From positions 1 through 33,191 of the forward strand of contig CAJBAP010000350.1 in assembly GCA_903950295.1 (NCBI GenBank): a stretch of DNA of 33,191 nt, written 5' to 3'. Of the stretch, positions 8,035-19,717 are shown one piece after another. The notes beneath the pieces were generated by a model. It searched no databases. It was not told where the DNA came from and saw only the letters and a list, made by a program, of their open reading frames with translations. Position 1 is the first letter of the stretch. The number at the start of each line of letters is the position of its first letter. The stretch comes from an uncultured Rhodocyclaceae bacterium. GTDB taxonomy: Bacteria; Pseudomonadota; Gammaproteobacteria; Burkholderiales; Rhodocyclaceae. The position numbers and the translations under genes were made by a program.

Positions 8035-8784
8035 ATGGTTCAACCCTCCCAAACCCCTGAAACTCACTTCGGCTTCGAATCCGTTCCTGAGAGTGATAAG
8101 GCCAAACGGGTGAAGGGCGTCTTCTCGTCAGTCGCCGACAAATACGATCTGATGAACGACCTGATGTCGGCTGGACTGCATCGGCTTTGGAAAGCTTTTA
8201 CCTTGCAGGTAGCCGGCGCACGCGCGGGTGAGCGCGTACTTGATATCGCCGGCGGTACTGGTGACCTGGCATCGAGCTTCCGCAAGAAGGTCGGTCCGAC
8301 CGGGGAAGTCTGGCTGACCGACATCAATAACAATATGCTGACCAACGGCCGCGACCGCCTGCTCGACGAAGGCCGACTTGGGCCCGTAGCGCAGTGCGAT
8401 GCCGAAAAGCTGCCGTTTCCCGACAACTATTTTGACATCGTCACCGTCGCTTTCGGTCTGCGCAACATGACACATAAGGATCGAGCATTGGCTGAGATGC
8501 GCCGCGTGCTCCGTCCGGGCGGACGATTGCTGGTGCTTGAATTCTCCAAAGTCTGGGAACCCCTGACACCGGCCTACGATTTCTATTCTTTCAAGGTGCT
8601 GCCGTGGCTGGGCAAGAAGATCGTGAATGATCCGGACAGCTACCGTTATCTGGCAGAGTCCATCCGCATGCACCCCGATCAGGACACACTAAAAGGCATG
8701 ATGGAACAAGTCGGCCTCGCCCGTGTCGACTACTTCAACCTGACAGCGGGCGTCGTTGCCTTGCATCGCGGTTATAAAATTTAA
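8035..8784 (+). CDS. ubiE: Ubiquinone/menaquinone C-methyltransferase
   Basis: UbiE is the SAM-dependent C-methyltransferase of ubiquinone and menaquinone synthesis. The 249-residue protein has the UbiE N-terminal signature around [24 protein letters not shown] motif [11 protein letters not shown], the acidic LTDINNNML segment, VTVAFGLRN and [15 protein letters not shown] start at the ATG at 8035, placed after GAGGAAA at good spacing; a TTG one codon upstream is possible. Its neighbours are the DUF971 protein, the Tim44-like protein and ubiJ, the last being a ubiquinone synthesis accessory factor, so this is a ubiquinone cluster. Confidence 0.97.
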   Translation: MVQPSQTPETHFGFESVPESDKAKRVKGVFSSVADKYDLMNDLMSAGLHRLWKAFTLQVAGARAGERVLDIAGGTGDLASSFRKKVGPTGEVWLTDINNNMLTNGRDRLLDEGRLGPVAQCDAEKLPFPDNYFDIVTVAFGLRNMTHKDRALAEMRRVLRPGGRLLVLEFSKVWEPLTPAYDFYSFKVLPWLGKKIVNDPDSYRYLAESIRMHPDQDTLKGMMEQVGLARVDYFNLTAGVVALHRGYKI

Positions 8785-8799
8785 GAGGAGAACGAGAAA

Positions 8800-9726
8800 A
8801 TGAAAAAAAGCCTGATTGCCCTGATTGCCGCTGCGGTGACTTTCACCAGCCTCGGCTTCGTTGCCTCCGACGCCGAAGCCGCGCGCATTGGCGGCGGCAA
8901 GTCCATCGGCATGTCCAGAAATACGGCACCGACCCAGTCGGCTGTGCCCCCCAAATCGGCAACACCGGCGCAACAGGCCGCCCCTGCGGCAACGCCAGCA
9001 CCAGCCGCCGCACCCGCTGCTGCCGGCAAGCGCAACTGGCTCGGCCCCCTCGCCGGTCTGGCCGCCGGCATCGGTCTCGCGGCTTTGCTCTCTCACTTCG
9101 GCATGGGCGAGGGGGTTGCCAACTTCCTGATGATCGCACTGCTGGTCATGGCGGCCATCTTTGTCGTGCGCCTGTTGTTCCGCAAGAAAACACCTGAAGG
9201 CGCAATGCAATACGCGGGCGCCGGTGTCGGCACGGGTGCGCAGCGCGTTGAGCCCATGCACTTCGAAGCTGAAAAAGTCGGCGCTGGCGGGACGGCAATA
9301 GCCGGCACCCCGCTTGGGATGGGAGCGACAGCGACAAGCGCGTCAGGCAACATCCCCGCCGATTTTGATACCGAAGGTTTCGTGCGTCAGGCCAAACTCA
9401 ATTTCTTGCGCCTTCAAGACGCCAATGACCGTGGTCAAATGGATGACATCAAGAGCTTTACCGCCCCGGAAATCTTCGCCGAGATCCAGATGCAATATGA
9501 AGAGCGAGGCCGCGCACCCCAGCAGACCGACGTGGTGCAGCTTGATGCCGTATTGCTCGAAGTGGTGACTGATGGCAATCAGCACATTGCCAGCGTGCGC
9601 TTCCACGGCCAGTTGCGCGAAGGGAGTGCTTCCACTCCCGCGCCCTTCGACGAAATCTGGCACCTCGCCAAACCCGTCGATGGTGCTCGCGGCTGGATGG
9701 TAGCCGGTATTCAGCAGACCAGTTGA
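8800..9726 (+). CDS. Tim44-like domain membrane protein
   Basis: This 308-residue protein begins with a signal sequence (MKKSLIALIAAAVTFTSLG, cleavage likely after the AEA near residue 27). A proline/alanine-rich linker (about 45-75) and two hydrophobic stretches follow, one near LAGLAAGIGLAALLSHF and one at VANFLMIALLVMAAIFVVRLLF. The C-terminal part (about 190-308, with FVRQAKLNFLRLQDAND and FDEIWHLAKP) resembles the Tim44/MRP-L45 fold. Such proteins commonly sit between ubiE and ubiJ in betaproteobacteria, but their role is not established. A GAGGAGAACGAG ribosome binding region precedes it, and its stop overlaps ubiJ by one base. Confidence 0.88.
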   Translation: MKKSLIALIAAAVTFTSLGFVASDAEAARIGGGKSIGMSRNTAPTQSAVPPKSATPAQQAAPAATPAPAAAPAAAGKRNWLGPLAGLAAGIGLAALLSHFGMGEGVANFLMIALLVMAAIFVVRLLFRKKTPEGAMQYAGAGVGTGAQRVEPMHFEAEKVGAGGTAIAGTPLGMGATATSASGNIPADFDTEGFVRQAKLNFLRLQDANDRGQMDDIKSFTAPEIFAEIQMQYEERGRAPQQTDVVQLDAVLLEVVTDGNQHIASVRFHGQLREGSASTPAPFDEIWHLAKPVDGARGWMVAGIQQTS

Positions 9727-10289
9727 TGTTCGAGCAGGTTTTCCTCGCCGCCCTCAATCACTTCCTGGGTGGTGCCAACTGGGCGCGCGATCGCCTCAAG
9801 CCATTCGCCGGACGGCATGCCAGGATCGTGATGCCGCCGTTCGCCTTCGGCTTTGAGGTCGATGCCGAAGGGTGGATGCGGCGACGCATCGACACGAGCG
9901 AGACCGACGTCACCATTAGCCTGCCGGCAAATACGCCTCTTTTGTTGCCACAGGGCCTTGACAAGATCATGGCCGGTGCCAGCGTAGCGGGCAATGCCGA
10001 ATTTGCCACTGAACTGTCCTTTATCTTTCGCAACCTGCGCTGGGATGCGGAGGAAGACTTGTCGACGCTGGTTGGCGACATTGCCGCTCACCGTCTGGTA
10101 CAGGGCGCCAATCACTTCATGGCCTGGCAAAAACAGGCCGCAGGCAATCTCGCAGAAAATATTGCCGAATATCTGGTTCATGAAAATCCGCTGTTACTGG
10201 CGTCTGCGGAGTTTTCCGTTTTCCGTGACGAGATCTCACGTTTGCATGCTGACCTCACTCGATTGGAAGTCAGTCATTTTTCCCGGTAG
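9726..10289 (+). CDS. ubiJ: Ubiquinone biosynthesis accessory factor UbiJ (SCP2 domain)
   Basis: UbiJ carries an SCP2 lipid-binding domain and helps assemble the soluble ubiquinone biosynthesis complex, presumably holding hydrophobic intermediates. The 187-residue protein starts MFEQVFLAALNHFL, has the SCP2-like beta/alpha region around residues 15-105, and ends in a long helical tail including EFSVFRDEISRLHADLTRLE. The ATG shares one base with the Tim44-like stop; a TTG one codon earlier is an alternative. The ubiB kinase that usually follows ubiJ is missing: an intrinsic terminator and the convergent atpC come next. Confidence 0.88.
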   Translation: MFEQVFLAALNHFLGGANWARDRLKPFAGRHARIVMPPFAFGFEVDAEGWMRRRIDTSETDVTISLPANTPLLLPQGLDKIMAGASVAGNAEFATELSFIFRNLRWDAEEDLSTLVGDIAAHRLVQGANHFMAWQKQAAGNLAENIAEYLVHENPLLLASAEFSVFRDEISRLHADLTRLEVSHFSR

Positions 10290-10314
10290 CAGATTTTAGC
10301 CGCCGCAAAAACAG

Positions 10315-10336
10315 GAGGGCAGTCTTGGCTGCCCTC
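10315..10336. terminator. Bidirectional intrinsic terminator between ubiJ and atpC
   Basis: GAGGGCAG (10315-10322) pairs with CTGCCCTC (10329-10336) around a six-base loop. On the plus strand the stem is followed by TTTTAT. On the minus strand it is followed by a TGTTTTTG run (10308-10313 on the plus strand is A-rich). It can therefore end both the ubiE-ubiJ transcript and the ATP synthase operon, which converge here. Confidence 0.88.
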
Positions 10337-10376
10337 TTTTATGCTGTCGGTACTAAAACTTAGCCCCCGCCCGCGT

Positions 10377-10796
10377 TTACCTGCGACGTAGCTTCTGGAT
10401 CGCCGCGAGTTGCGCAACGGCTTCGGCCAACTCGGCCTGAGCACGCGCGTAATCCATCTCGGCACTTTTGTCGGCGATCGCCTCTTCGGCTTTGCGCTTG
10501 GCATCAAGCGCCTTTGCCTCGTCAAGATCCTTGCCACGAATCGCCGTATCGGCCAGCACGGTGACCAGCCCCGGCTGAACCTCGAGGATGCCACCGGCGA
10601 CGAAAATCAGCTCTTCCTGATCCTGCTGTGGCAACTTGAGACGCACGGCACCCGGCTTGATACGGGTCATCAGCGGCATGTGGCCGGGGAGGATACCGAG
10701 CTCACCGGCTTCGCCCGGCAGCACGACAAACTCGGCCAAGCCGGAGAAGATCGACTCTTCCGCGCTGACGACATCTACGTGTACGGTCATTGTCAT
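10377..10796 (-). CDS. atpC: F1Fo ATP synthase subunit epsilon
   Basis: AtpC is the epsilon subunit of the F1 central stalk; it couples rotation and inhibits ATP hydrolysis. The 139-residue protein has the N-terminal beta-sandwich ([15 protein letters not shown], then [17 protein letters not shown]) and a C-terminal two-helix hairpin rich in Ala, Glu and Lys. It is the last gene of the atp operon, 26 bases after atpD, and is followed by the bidirectional terminator. An AGGG lies about nine bases before its ATG. Confidence 0.97.
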   Translation of the reverse strand: MTMTVHVDVVSAEESIFSGLAEFVVLPGEAGELGILPGHMPLMTRIKPGAVRLKLPQQDQEELIFVAGGILEVQPGLVTVLADTAIRGKDLDEAKALDAKRKAEEAIADKSAEMDYARAQAELAEAVAQLAAIQKLRRR

Positions 10797-10822
10797 GGTG
10801 TGTGCCCTTTTTACTTAAGTGC

Positions 10823-12235
<1,413 letters not shown>

Positions 12236-12250
12236 TTAAACGCTAAGTCG

Positions 12251-13135
12251 TTAGCCCGCAATCGCGGCAGCACCGCCGACGATTTCGGAAATTTCTTTGG
12301 TAATCGAGGCCTGACGGGCCTTGTTGTAGATCAACTGCAATTCCTTGATGACGACACCTGCGTTGTCGGTCGCGCCTTTCATGGCCACCATGCGGGCGCT
12401 TTGTTCGGAGGCTATATTCTCAGCCACCGCCTGGTAGATCAGCGCTTCGACATAGCGGATCAGCAGATCGTCGATGACGACGCGGGCGTCAGGCTCGTAG
12501 AGGTAGTCCCACGAACCTTCCGGCGTACCGAGCCGCTCGCCGGTGAGAGGCAGCAATTGCTCCATCACCGGTTCCTGACGCATGGTGTTGACGAAACGCG
12601 TATAAGCGATGTGCACCTCGTCAAGCTCACCATTCTGGAAAGCGTCGATCATGACCTTCATCGGCCCGATCAGCTTTTCCAGGTGTGGCGTGTCGCCAAT
12701 CTGCACGGCCTGCGAGATCACGTTGGCGCCGAGACGCTGCATGAAACCCAAACCCCTGTTGCCGATGCAGGTGGCGCGAATATCCTTCGCTCCGGCCGCT
12801 TCCCATTGGCGCATGGCGTTCAGCGTTTGCCGCAGCACATTGGTATTGAGTCCGCCGCAGAGACCCTTGTCGGTTGTCACCACCACTACACCAACACGCT
12901 TCGGCGCCTCGTCTTTCTTGTTCTTGCCAAGAAATGGATGCCGGTATTCGGTGACGTTGGCCGCCGCGAGGTTAGCCGCCAGATGACGAATTTTCTCGCT
13001 GTAGGGACGAGCGGCACGCATCCTCTCCTGCGCCTTGCGCATTTTGGATGCGGCCACCATTTCCATGGCCTTGGTGATCTTGCGGGTGTTTTGGACCGAC
13101 TTGATCTTGGTGCGAATTTCCTTGCCGCCTGCCAT
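12251..13135 (-). CDS. atpG: F1Fo ATP synthase subunit gamma
   Basis: AtpG is the rotating central shaft of F1. The 294-residue protein starts [32 protein letters not shown], the classic N-terminal helix, and ends with the matching C-terminal helix ([22 protein letters not shown]) that forms the coiled coil within the alpha/beta hexamer. The internal KGLCGGLN segment is also conserved. An AGGAGAG ribosome binding site precedes the ATG. Confidence 0.98.
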   Translation of the reverse strand: MAGGKEIRTKIKSVQNTRKITKAMEMVAASKMRKAQERMRAARPYSEKIRHLAANLAAANVTEYRHPFLGKNKKDEAPKRVGVVVVTTDKGLCGGLNTNVLRQTLNAMRQWEAAGAKDIRATCIGNRGLGFMQRLGANVISQAVQIGDTPHLEKLIGPMKVMIDAFQNGELDEVHIAYTRFVNTMRQEPVMEQLLPLTGERLGTPEGSWDYLYEPDARVVIDDLLIRYVEALIYQAVAENIASEQSARMVAMKGATDNAGVVIKELQLIYNKARQASITKEISEIVGGAAAIAG

Positions 13136-13152
13136 GACGCTCTCCTAGAGTA

Positions 13153-14691
13153 TCAGGCCCAGGTCTTCTTGAACGCGGCTACTGCGGTCGCCATTTCGGC
13201 TTCGCCTTCCTTGTCCAGATCCTTGGTTGCCTCGATCTTGTCCATGAGCGCACCGTGCTGCTGACGCATGTACTGGTGCAACGCTGCTTCAAAGGCGAGG
13301 ATGCGCGCAGTATCGACATCGTCCAAATAGCCCTGGTTCGCCGCGTAGAGCGAAACCGCCATCTCGCCGACCTGTAACGGAGCGTACTGCGCCTGTTTCA
13401 TTAACTCGGTAACGCGACCGCCACGCTCAAGCTGCTTGCGCGTAGCATCGTCAAGGTCAGAGGCAAACTGGGCGAAAGCGGCGAGTTCGCGATACTGGGC
13501 AAGCGCCAAACGCACACCGCCACCGAGCTTCTTGATCGCCTTGGTTTGGGCAGCGCCACCAACGCGCGACACTGACACACCGGCGTTGATGGCAGGACGA
13601 ATACCAGCGTTGAACAGGTCGGTCTCAAGGAAGATCTGGCCATCGGTAATCGAGATCACGTTGGTCGGCACGAAGGCAGAAACGTCACCGGCCTGCGTCT
13701 CAATCACGGGCAGCGCGGTCAGCGAACCGGTCTTGCCCTTGACTTCACCATTGGTAAGCTTCTCCACCCAGGCTTCGGACACGCGTGCGGCACGCTCCAG
13801 CAGACGGGAGTGAAGATAGAACACGTCGCCGGGGTAGGCTTCGCGGCCCGGCGGACGACGCAGCAGCAGGGAAATCTGGCGATAGGCCCACGCCTGCTTG
13901 GTCAGATCGTCATAAATAATCAGGGCATCCTGACCGCGATCGCGGAAGTATTCGCCCATCGTGCAGCCGGAGTAGGGGGCGATGAACTGCATCGCGGCGG
14001 ACTCGGAAGCGGTCGCGGCGACAACGATGGTGTATTCCATCGCGCCGGTCTCTTCGAGTTTGCGCACCACGTTCATGACCGTCGAGGCCTTCTGGCCGAT
14101 GGCGACGTAGATGCAGAACAGGTCTTTACCCTTCTGGTTGATGATGGTGTCGACGGCGACGGCCGTCTTGCCGGTCTGGCGGTCACCAATGATCAGTTCG
14201 CGCTGGCCACGGCCGATCGGCACCATGGAGTCGACCGACTTGAGGCCAGTCTGTACTGGTTGCGACACCGACTTGCGCCAAATCACACCCGGTGCGACCT
14301 TTTCAATCTTGTCTGTCAGCTTGGTCTCAATCGGACCCTTGCCGTCAATCGGCTCGCCCAAAGCATTTACCACGCGGCCAATCAGCTCGGGGCCAACGGG
14401 CACTTCGAGAATACGACCGGTACATTTAACGGTATCGCCTTCGGTGATGTGTTCGTAGTCACCCAGCACCACGGCGCCCACTGAATCGCGCTCAAGGTTA
14501 AGCGCCAGGCCGAAGGTATTGCCCGGGAATTCGAGCATCTCGCCCTGCATGACGTCGGCCAAGCCGTGAACACGGCAGATGCCATCAGTCACCGTCACCA
14601 CCGTGCCCTCATTACGGGCGGTGGGGGCGAGTTGCATATTCTGGATCCGGCTCTTGATCAGGTCGCTGATTTCGGAGGGATTGAGGTTCAT
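13153..14691 (-). CDS. atpA: F1Fo ATP synthase subunit alpha
   Basis: AtpA is the regulatory nucleotide-binding subunit of F1. The chosen ATG gives [17 protein letters not shown], the family start, with AGGAG upstream; the open frame extends 13 codons further but overlaps atpH. The 512-residue protein has the P-loop [13 protein letters not shown], the arginine-finger-bearing region near [17 protein letters not shown], and a conserved C-terminal helical domain. It lies 17 bases before atpG and 10 bases after atpH. Confidence 0.98.
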   Translation of the reverse strand: MNLNPSEISDLIKSRIQNMQLAPTARNEGTVVTVTDGICRVHGLADVMQGEMLEFPGNTFGLALNLERDSVGAVVLGDYEHITEGDTVKCTGRILEVPVGPELIGRVVNALGEPIDGKGPIETKLTDKIEKVAPGVIWRKSVSQPVQTGLKSVDSMVPIGRGQRELIIGDRQTGKTAVAVDTIINQKGKDLFCIYVAIGQKASTVMNVVRKLEETGAMEYTIVVAATASESAAMQFIAPYSGCTMGEYFRDRGQDALIIYDDLTKQAWAYRQISLLLRRPPGREAYPGDVFYLHSRLLERAARVSEAWVEKLTNGEVKGKTGSLTALPVIETQAGDVSAFVPTNVISITDGQIFLETDLFNAGIRPAINAGVSVSRVGGAAQTKAIKKLGGGVRLALAQYRELAAFAQFASDLDDATRKQLERGGRVTELMKQAQYAPLQVGEMAVSLYAANQGYLDDVDTARILAFEAALHQYMRQQHGALMDKIEATKDLDKEGEAEMATAVAAFKKTWA

Positions 14692-14701
14692 GGAAAAACT
14701 C

Positions 14702-15235
14702 CTAGTTCTTGAGCGAGACCGCCATGGCATTCAATTTGCCACGGACGGAAGCGTCGATAACCTGGTCGCCCAGGGCGATACGGACACCACCGATCAGTTC
14801 CGGCGCGAGTTCGACGGTTACCTTGACCTTGCAGCCGAACTTGCGTTCAAGATCGGCCGTCAGGTTGGTGATTTGCTTGTCATCGAGCGGGAAGGCTGAA
14901 CTGACCACTGCCTGGCGCGTTCCTTCGAGAGTATTCTTGAGTTCGCCAAAGAGAGTGCTGATTTCTGGCAGCACATCGAGCCGACGGTTATCAACCAGGA
15001 CACTGGTGAAGTTGCGCTGATCGGCAGTCAGATCACCCGCCACACCGAGAAACAATTCGGTAAGCGCGGCAGGTGACACCCGCGGATCGGCAATACACTC
15101 GAGCATCCGAGCATCAGCAGCTGCCGCCGCCATGCGCTCCAGCGCACCTTGCCAGGCAGATAGCGCACCACCCGCCTTGGCCAAATCGAAAGCAGCCTCA
15201 GCGTAGGGACGCGCGACGGTGACATTCTCGGCCAT
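14702..15235 (-). CDS. atpH: F1Fo ATP synthase subunit delta
   Basis: AtpH is the delta (OSCP-like) subunit that clamps the peripheral stalk to the top of F1. The 177-residue protein starts with [14 protein letters not shown], the typical N-terminal segment of the six-helix domain, and has the conserved C-terminal region with [21 protein letters not shown]. It follows atpF after six bases. The ribosome binding site is weak, which fits translation coupled to atpF. Confidence 0.97.
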   Translation of the reverse strand: MAENVTVARPYAEAAFDLAKAGGALSAWQGALERMAAAAADARMLECIADPRVSPAALTELFLGVAGDLTADQRNFTSVLVDNRRLDVLPEISTLFGELKNTLEGTRQAVVSSAFPLDDKQITNLTADLERKFGCKVKVTVELAPELIGGVRIALGDQVIDASVRGKLNAMAVSLKN

Positions 15236-15241
15236 GGTGAA

Positions 15242-15712
15242 TTACAGCTCCGCTTTCAGCTGGTTGAGCAGTTCGGCGTGTGCAGCCACATTGATCTCCT
15301 TGCGGAGGATCTGCTCGGCACCCGCGACTGCCAGTAATGCAACCTGGTCGCGCAGGGCTTCCTTGGCACGTTGGGCAGCCACACCGGCCTCACCCTCGGC
15401 GGCAGTTCGCGCGGCGGAGATAATGCGTGCAGCTTCGACACGGGCTTCGTCAAGGATCTGCGAACCTTGGCGCTCGGCACCGGCACGCAATTCATTGGAC
15501 GACTCGCGGGCCTTGCGCAGCTCGTCGGTAGCGCGGCGTTCGGCCAGCGCCAGATCGGATTTCGCCTTGTCCGCCGCCGCCAAACCATCGGCGATCTTGG
15601 ATGCACGCTCGTCGAGTGCCTTCATGATGGGCGGCCACACGAATTTCATCGTGAACCACGCCAGAATGAAGAACACAACCAGCTGCGCGAATAGCGTTGC
15701 GTTCAGATTCAC
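15242..15712 (-). CDS. atpF: F1Fo ATP synthase subunit b
   Basis: AtpF is the b subunit: one N-terminal membrane helix (residues about 5-27, starting [20 protein letters not shown]) and a long charged helix forming the peripheral stalk dimer. At 156 residues it has the normal length. The start codon is GTG, supported by a GAGAGGAG ribosome binding site and by homology of the first residues. It is located 34 bases after atpE. Confidence 0.97.
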   Translation of the reverse strand: MNLNATLFAQLVVFFILAWFTMKFVWPPIMKALDERASKIADGLAAADKAKSDLALAERRATDELRKARESSNELRAGAERQGSQILDEARVEAARIISAARTAAEGEAGVAAQRAKEALRDQVALLAVAGAEQILRKEINVAAHAELLNQLKAEL

Positions 15713-15746
15713 GGTTCTCGCTCCTCTCGGCTTGAAAGGGCGCCGC

Positions 15747-16010
<264 letters not shown>

Positions 16011-16061
16011 TTAAAAATGAAGGTTAGGGAAATTAAGGCTGATTGAAACTCTTACTGATAC

Positions 16062-17260
<1,199 letters not shown>

Positions 17261-17358
17261 CCTCCCGACAGCCTTTCTTCCACACCGCGATTCACCTTGT
17301 CACACCCAGATAAAACTTGAGCAGGACTTAAGCTACACCTAACCGCATAAAGCGCGGC

Positions 17359-17387
17359 AATATAAATTGAATGACACGATAAGTCAA
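17359..17387 (-). promoter_or_regulatory. Sigma70-type promoter of the atp operon
   Basis: Read on the minus strand, TTGACT (17382-17387) and TATATT (17359-17364) are separated by exactly 17 bases, each matching the sigma70 consensus at five of six positions. Transcription would start near 17352, leaving a leader of about 90 bases before atpI. A 14-base palindrome, CAATAA-AA-TTATTG on the minus strand (17385-17398), overlaps the -35 and could be an operator or part of an UP element. Nothing larger than this leader and promoter fills the 200-base parB-atpI gap. Confidence 0.75.
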
Positions 17388-17460
17388 TAATTTTATTGCT
17401 GTGCAGCAAATTTATGGGCACCTCTAAATTTTTGTTTGCCACTACACCGGCGCCCACTTT

Positions 17461-18309
17461 TTACCCCCGCAAACGCTTCAGAATTCCGTCGAGCTGATCC
17501 AGGCTGGCAAAACGAATTGTCAGCGCTCCAGACCCCTTGCGGTTAGCGCTTACTTTTACGGTAGCGCCTATGGCGTCTGCAAGATCATCTTCAAGGCGCG
17601 CCAGATCGCGGCTCTTTTCCTGGGCCGGCTTGTGCTTTGTCGGGTTGAGTTCGCGGGCCACGCGCCGCTCGGTTTCGCGCACCGAATAGCCCTTGTCGGC
17701 CACTTCGGCGGCGAGGCGACCCTGCTCGGTTTTCGGCACTGCAAGAAGGGCCCGTGCATGGCCCATCTCGATATCGCCGGCCATCAGCAGGTCCTGTGCC
17801 GGTTTGGCCAATTGCAGCAAACGCAGCAGGTTGGTGGCGGCAGAGCGCGAACGCCCGACGGCATCAGCCGCCTGCTGGTGCGTCATGCTGAATTCATCAA
17901 TCAGGCGCTGCAGGCCGGCGGCTTCCTCGAGCGGATTCAAGTCCTCGCGCTGGATGTTCTCGATCAACGACATGGCCAAGGCAGCATCGTCGGGAATATC
18001 CCGGATCAGCACCGTCACTTCGGTGAATCCGGCAATTTGTGACGCACGCCAACGCCGCTCACCGGCAATGATCTCGTAACGACCGTTCGCCACCGGGCGC
18101 ACGGAAATCGGCTGGATCAAGCCCTGCGCCTTGATCGAAGCCGCGAGATCTTCGAGCGAACCCGGGTCCATGCGCGTACGCGGCTGGTACTTACCGGGCT
18201 GCAGATCACCGATGGGCAGGGTGCCCTGACGTTGCGCATCGGCTTCGCTGTCGTTGCCGGCCAGCAAGGCTTCCAGCCCGCGGCCCAGACCTTTTTTGCG
18301 TTGAATCAT
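17461..18309 (-). CDS. parB: Chromosome partitioning protein ParB
   Basis: ParB is a CTP-dependent clamp that loads at parS and spreads along DNA to mark the origin for segregation. The 282-residue protein has the N-terminal ParA-interacting segment (KKGLGRGLEALL), the CTP-binding motif GERRWRA (83-89), ENIQRE (117-122), a helix-turn-helix (about 142-166, with THQQAADAVGRSRSAATNLLRLL) and a C-terminal dimerisation domain. It overlaps parA by four bases (ATGA). Two parS sites occur at 21669-21710 upstream of mnmG. Confidence 0.97.
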   Translation of the reverse strand: MIQRKKGLGRGLEALLAGNDSEADAQRQGTLPIGDLQPGKYQPRTRMDPGSLEDLAASIKAQGLIQPISVRPVANGRYEIIAGERRWRASQIAGFTEVTVLIRDIPDDAALAMSLIENIQREDLNPLEEAAGLQRLIDEFSMTHQQAADAVGRSRSAATNLLRLLQLAKPAQDLLMAGDIEMGHARALLAVPKTEQGRLAAEVADKGYSVRETERRVARELNPTKHKPAQEKSRDLARLEDDLADAIGATVKVSANRKGSGALTIRFASLDQLDGILKRLRG

Positions 18310-19106
18310 GATGCGGTTTTCTCCTTATCCCTATCGCTATCCCAAGTTTTGACGCGCTCGATCATCTCCTGCGCAAAGGCCAGATAAGCCTGAGCGCCTT
18401 TTGCATTCTTGTCGAACAATACCCCCGGCACACCATAACTCGGCGCCTCGGCGAGGCGCACATTGCGTGGCACCAGCGTCTTGAACACCTTGTCGCCAAA
18501 ATGCTGCTCCAACTGTGCTGAAACCTGATTTGACAGCGTCGAGCGCGGGTCGAACATCACCCGCAGCAAGCCGATGATCTTGAGATCGCGATTGAGGTTC
18601 TTGTGCACCTGCTTGATCGTATTAACGAGGTCGGAGAGACCCTCCAGCGCGTAGTACTCGCACTGCATCGGGATGATGACGCCGTGCGCCGCACACAGGC
18701 CATTCAGCGTCAGCATCGACAGGGAGGGCGGGCAATCGATCAGCACAAAATCATAGTCATAGCGATGCTCCTGCAGGGCGCCCTTGAGCCGCATCTCGCG
18801 CAGATCCAGATTGACCAGCTCGACTTCGGCCCCAGCCAGATCGCGATTCGCCGGTAATACATCGAAGGCGGCGGCGGGTGAAGTCTGACGCACATCCGCC
18901 AGCGGCCGCAATCCAACCAGCAGTTGATAGACCGAACTGGTCAACCCGCGCTTGTCGATGCCACTGCCCATGGTGGCATTGCCTTGCGGGTCAAGATCGA
19001 CGAGCAAGGTGCGTTGGCCAGCTTGGGCCAGCGCAGCGGCCAGATTGACTGCGGTGGTGGTCTTGCCTACCCCGCCCTTCTGGTTGGCTATGGCGAAAAT
19101 ATGCAT
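18306..19106 (-). CDS. parA: Chromosome partitioning ATPase ParA (Soj)
   Basis: ParA is the deviant-Walker ATPase whose nucleoid-bound gradient moves ParB-parS complexes. The 266-residue protein begins MHIFAIANQKGGVGKTTTA, with the signature lysine in KGGVGKTT (10-17), then DLDPQGNATMGSG and FVLIDCPPSLSMLTLN. There is no N-terminal DNA-binding extension, so it is the chromosomal Soj type rather than a plasmid P1 type. It is two bases downstream of rsmG. Confidence 0.97.
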   Translation of the reverse strand: MHIFAIANQKGGVGKTTTAVNLAAALAQAGQRTLLVDLDPQGNATMGSGIDKRGLTSSVYQLLVGLRPLADVRQTSPAAAFDVLPANRDLAGAEVELVNLDLREMRLKGALQEHRYDYDFVLIDCPPSLSMLTLNGLCAAHGVIIPMQCEYYALEGLSDLVNTIKQVHKNLNRDLKIIGLLRVMFDPRSTLSNQVSAQLEQHFGDKVFKTLVPRNVRLAEAPSYGVPGVLFDKNAKGAQAYLAFAQEMIERVKTWDSDRDKEKTAS

Positions 19107-19108
19107 CG

Positions 19109-19717
19109 TCAGGTTTTCTCCAATTGAAGCAAATGGCGTTGGGCAGCAAGGCCGGGTACGTTCAGTTCGTAGCTGGCGGTCACTTGCCAGCCGACAGGCA
19201 GCGCGGCGATCTCATCGGCCGGGTAGGCACCTTTCATCGCCCAAAGACAGGGCGACAGATGACCAGCCAATCCGATAAAGTCGTCCAGGCTGGCGAAGGC
19301 ACGTGAAATAACTGCATCGAAATCATCAGTCATATCTTCGACACGGCCGCAGTGAATGCTCACGTTCATCAAGTCCAGTTCGATCTTGGCCTGGCGTTGG
19401 AAGGCCACTTTTTTCTCGACGGTTTCGATTGAGGTGATCTGCCAATCAGGCTGAGCAATCGCCAAAACCAAGCCGGGCAGACCGGCCCCGCTACCGACAT
19501 CCGCCAACCGCCGTCCCGCCAGCACCGACTTTTTGAGGACTGGCAATACCGCCAACGAATCAAGCAAGTGATGCGTAACCATCTCGGCTGGATCGCGGAT
19601 TGCGGTCAGATTATAGGTGCGGTTCCACTTCGCTAGAAGGGCAAGATAGCTGTTGAGCTTTTCCTCTGCGCCTGCAGGCAGAACAAGCCCAAGTGCAGCA
19701 ACCCCTTCATGGAGCAT
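19109..19717 (-). CDS. rsmG: 16S rRNA (guanine527-N7)-methyltransferase
   Basis: RsmG (GidB) methylates G527 of 16S rRNA with SAM. The 202-residue protein shows [16 protein letters not shown], the SAM motif [11 protein letters not shown] and [12 protein letters not shown], all standard for the family. I use the ATG at 19717, whose A is shared with the mnmG stop; a GTG one codon earlier (19720) is equally possible. It forms the usual mnmG-rsmG-parA-parB operon. Confidence 0.95.
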   Translation of the reverse strand: MLHEGVAALGLVLPAGAEEKLNSYLALLAKWNRTYNLTAIRDPAEMVTHHLLDSLAVLPVLKKSVLAGRRLADVGSGAGLPGLVLAIAQPDWQITSIETVEKKVAFQRQAKIELDLMNVSIHCGRVEDMTDDFDAVISRAFASLDDFIGLAGHLSPCLWAMKGAYPADEIAALPVGWQVTASYELNVPGLAAQRHLLQLEKT

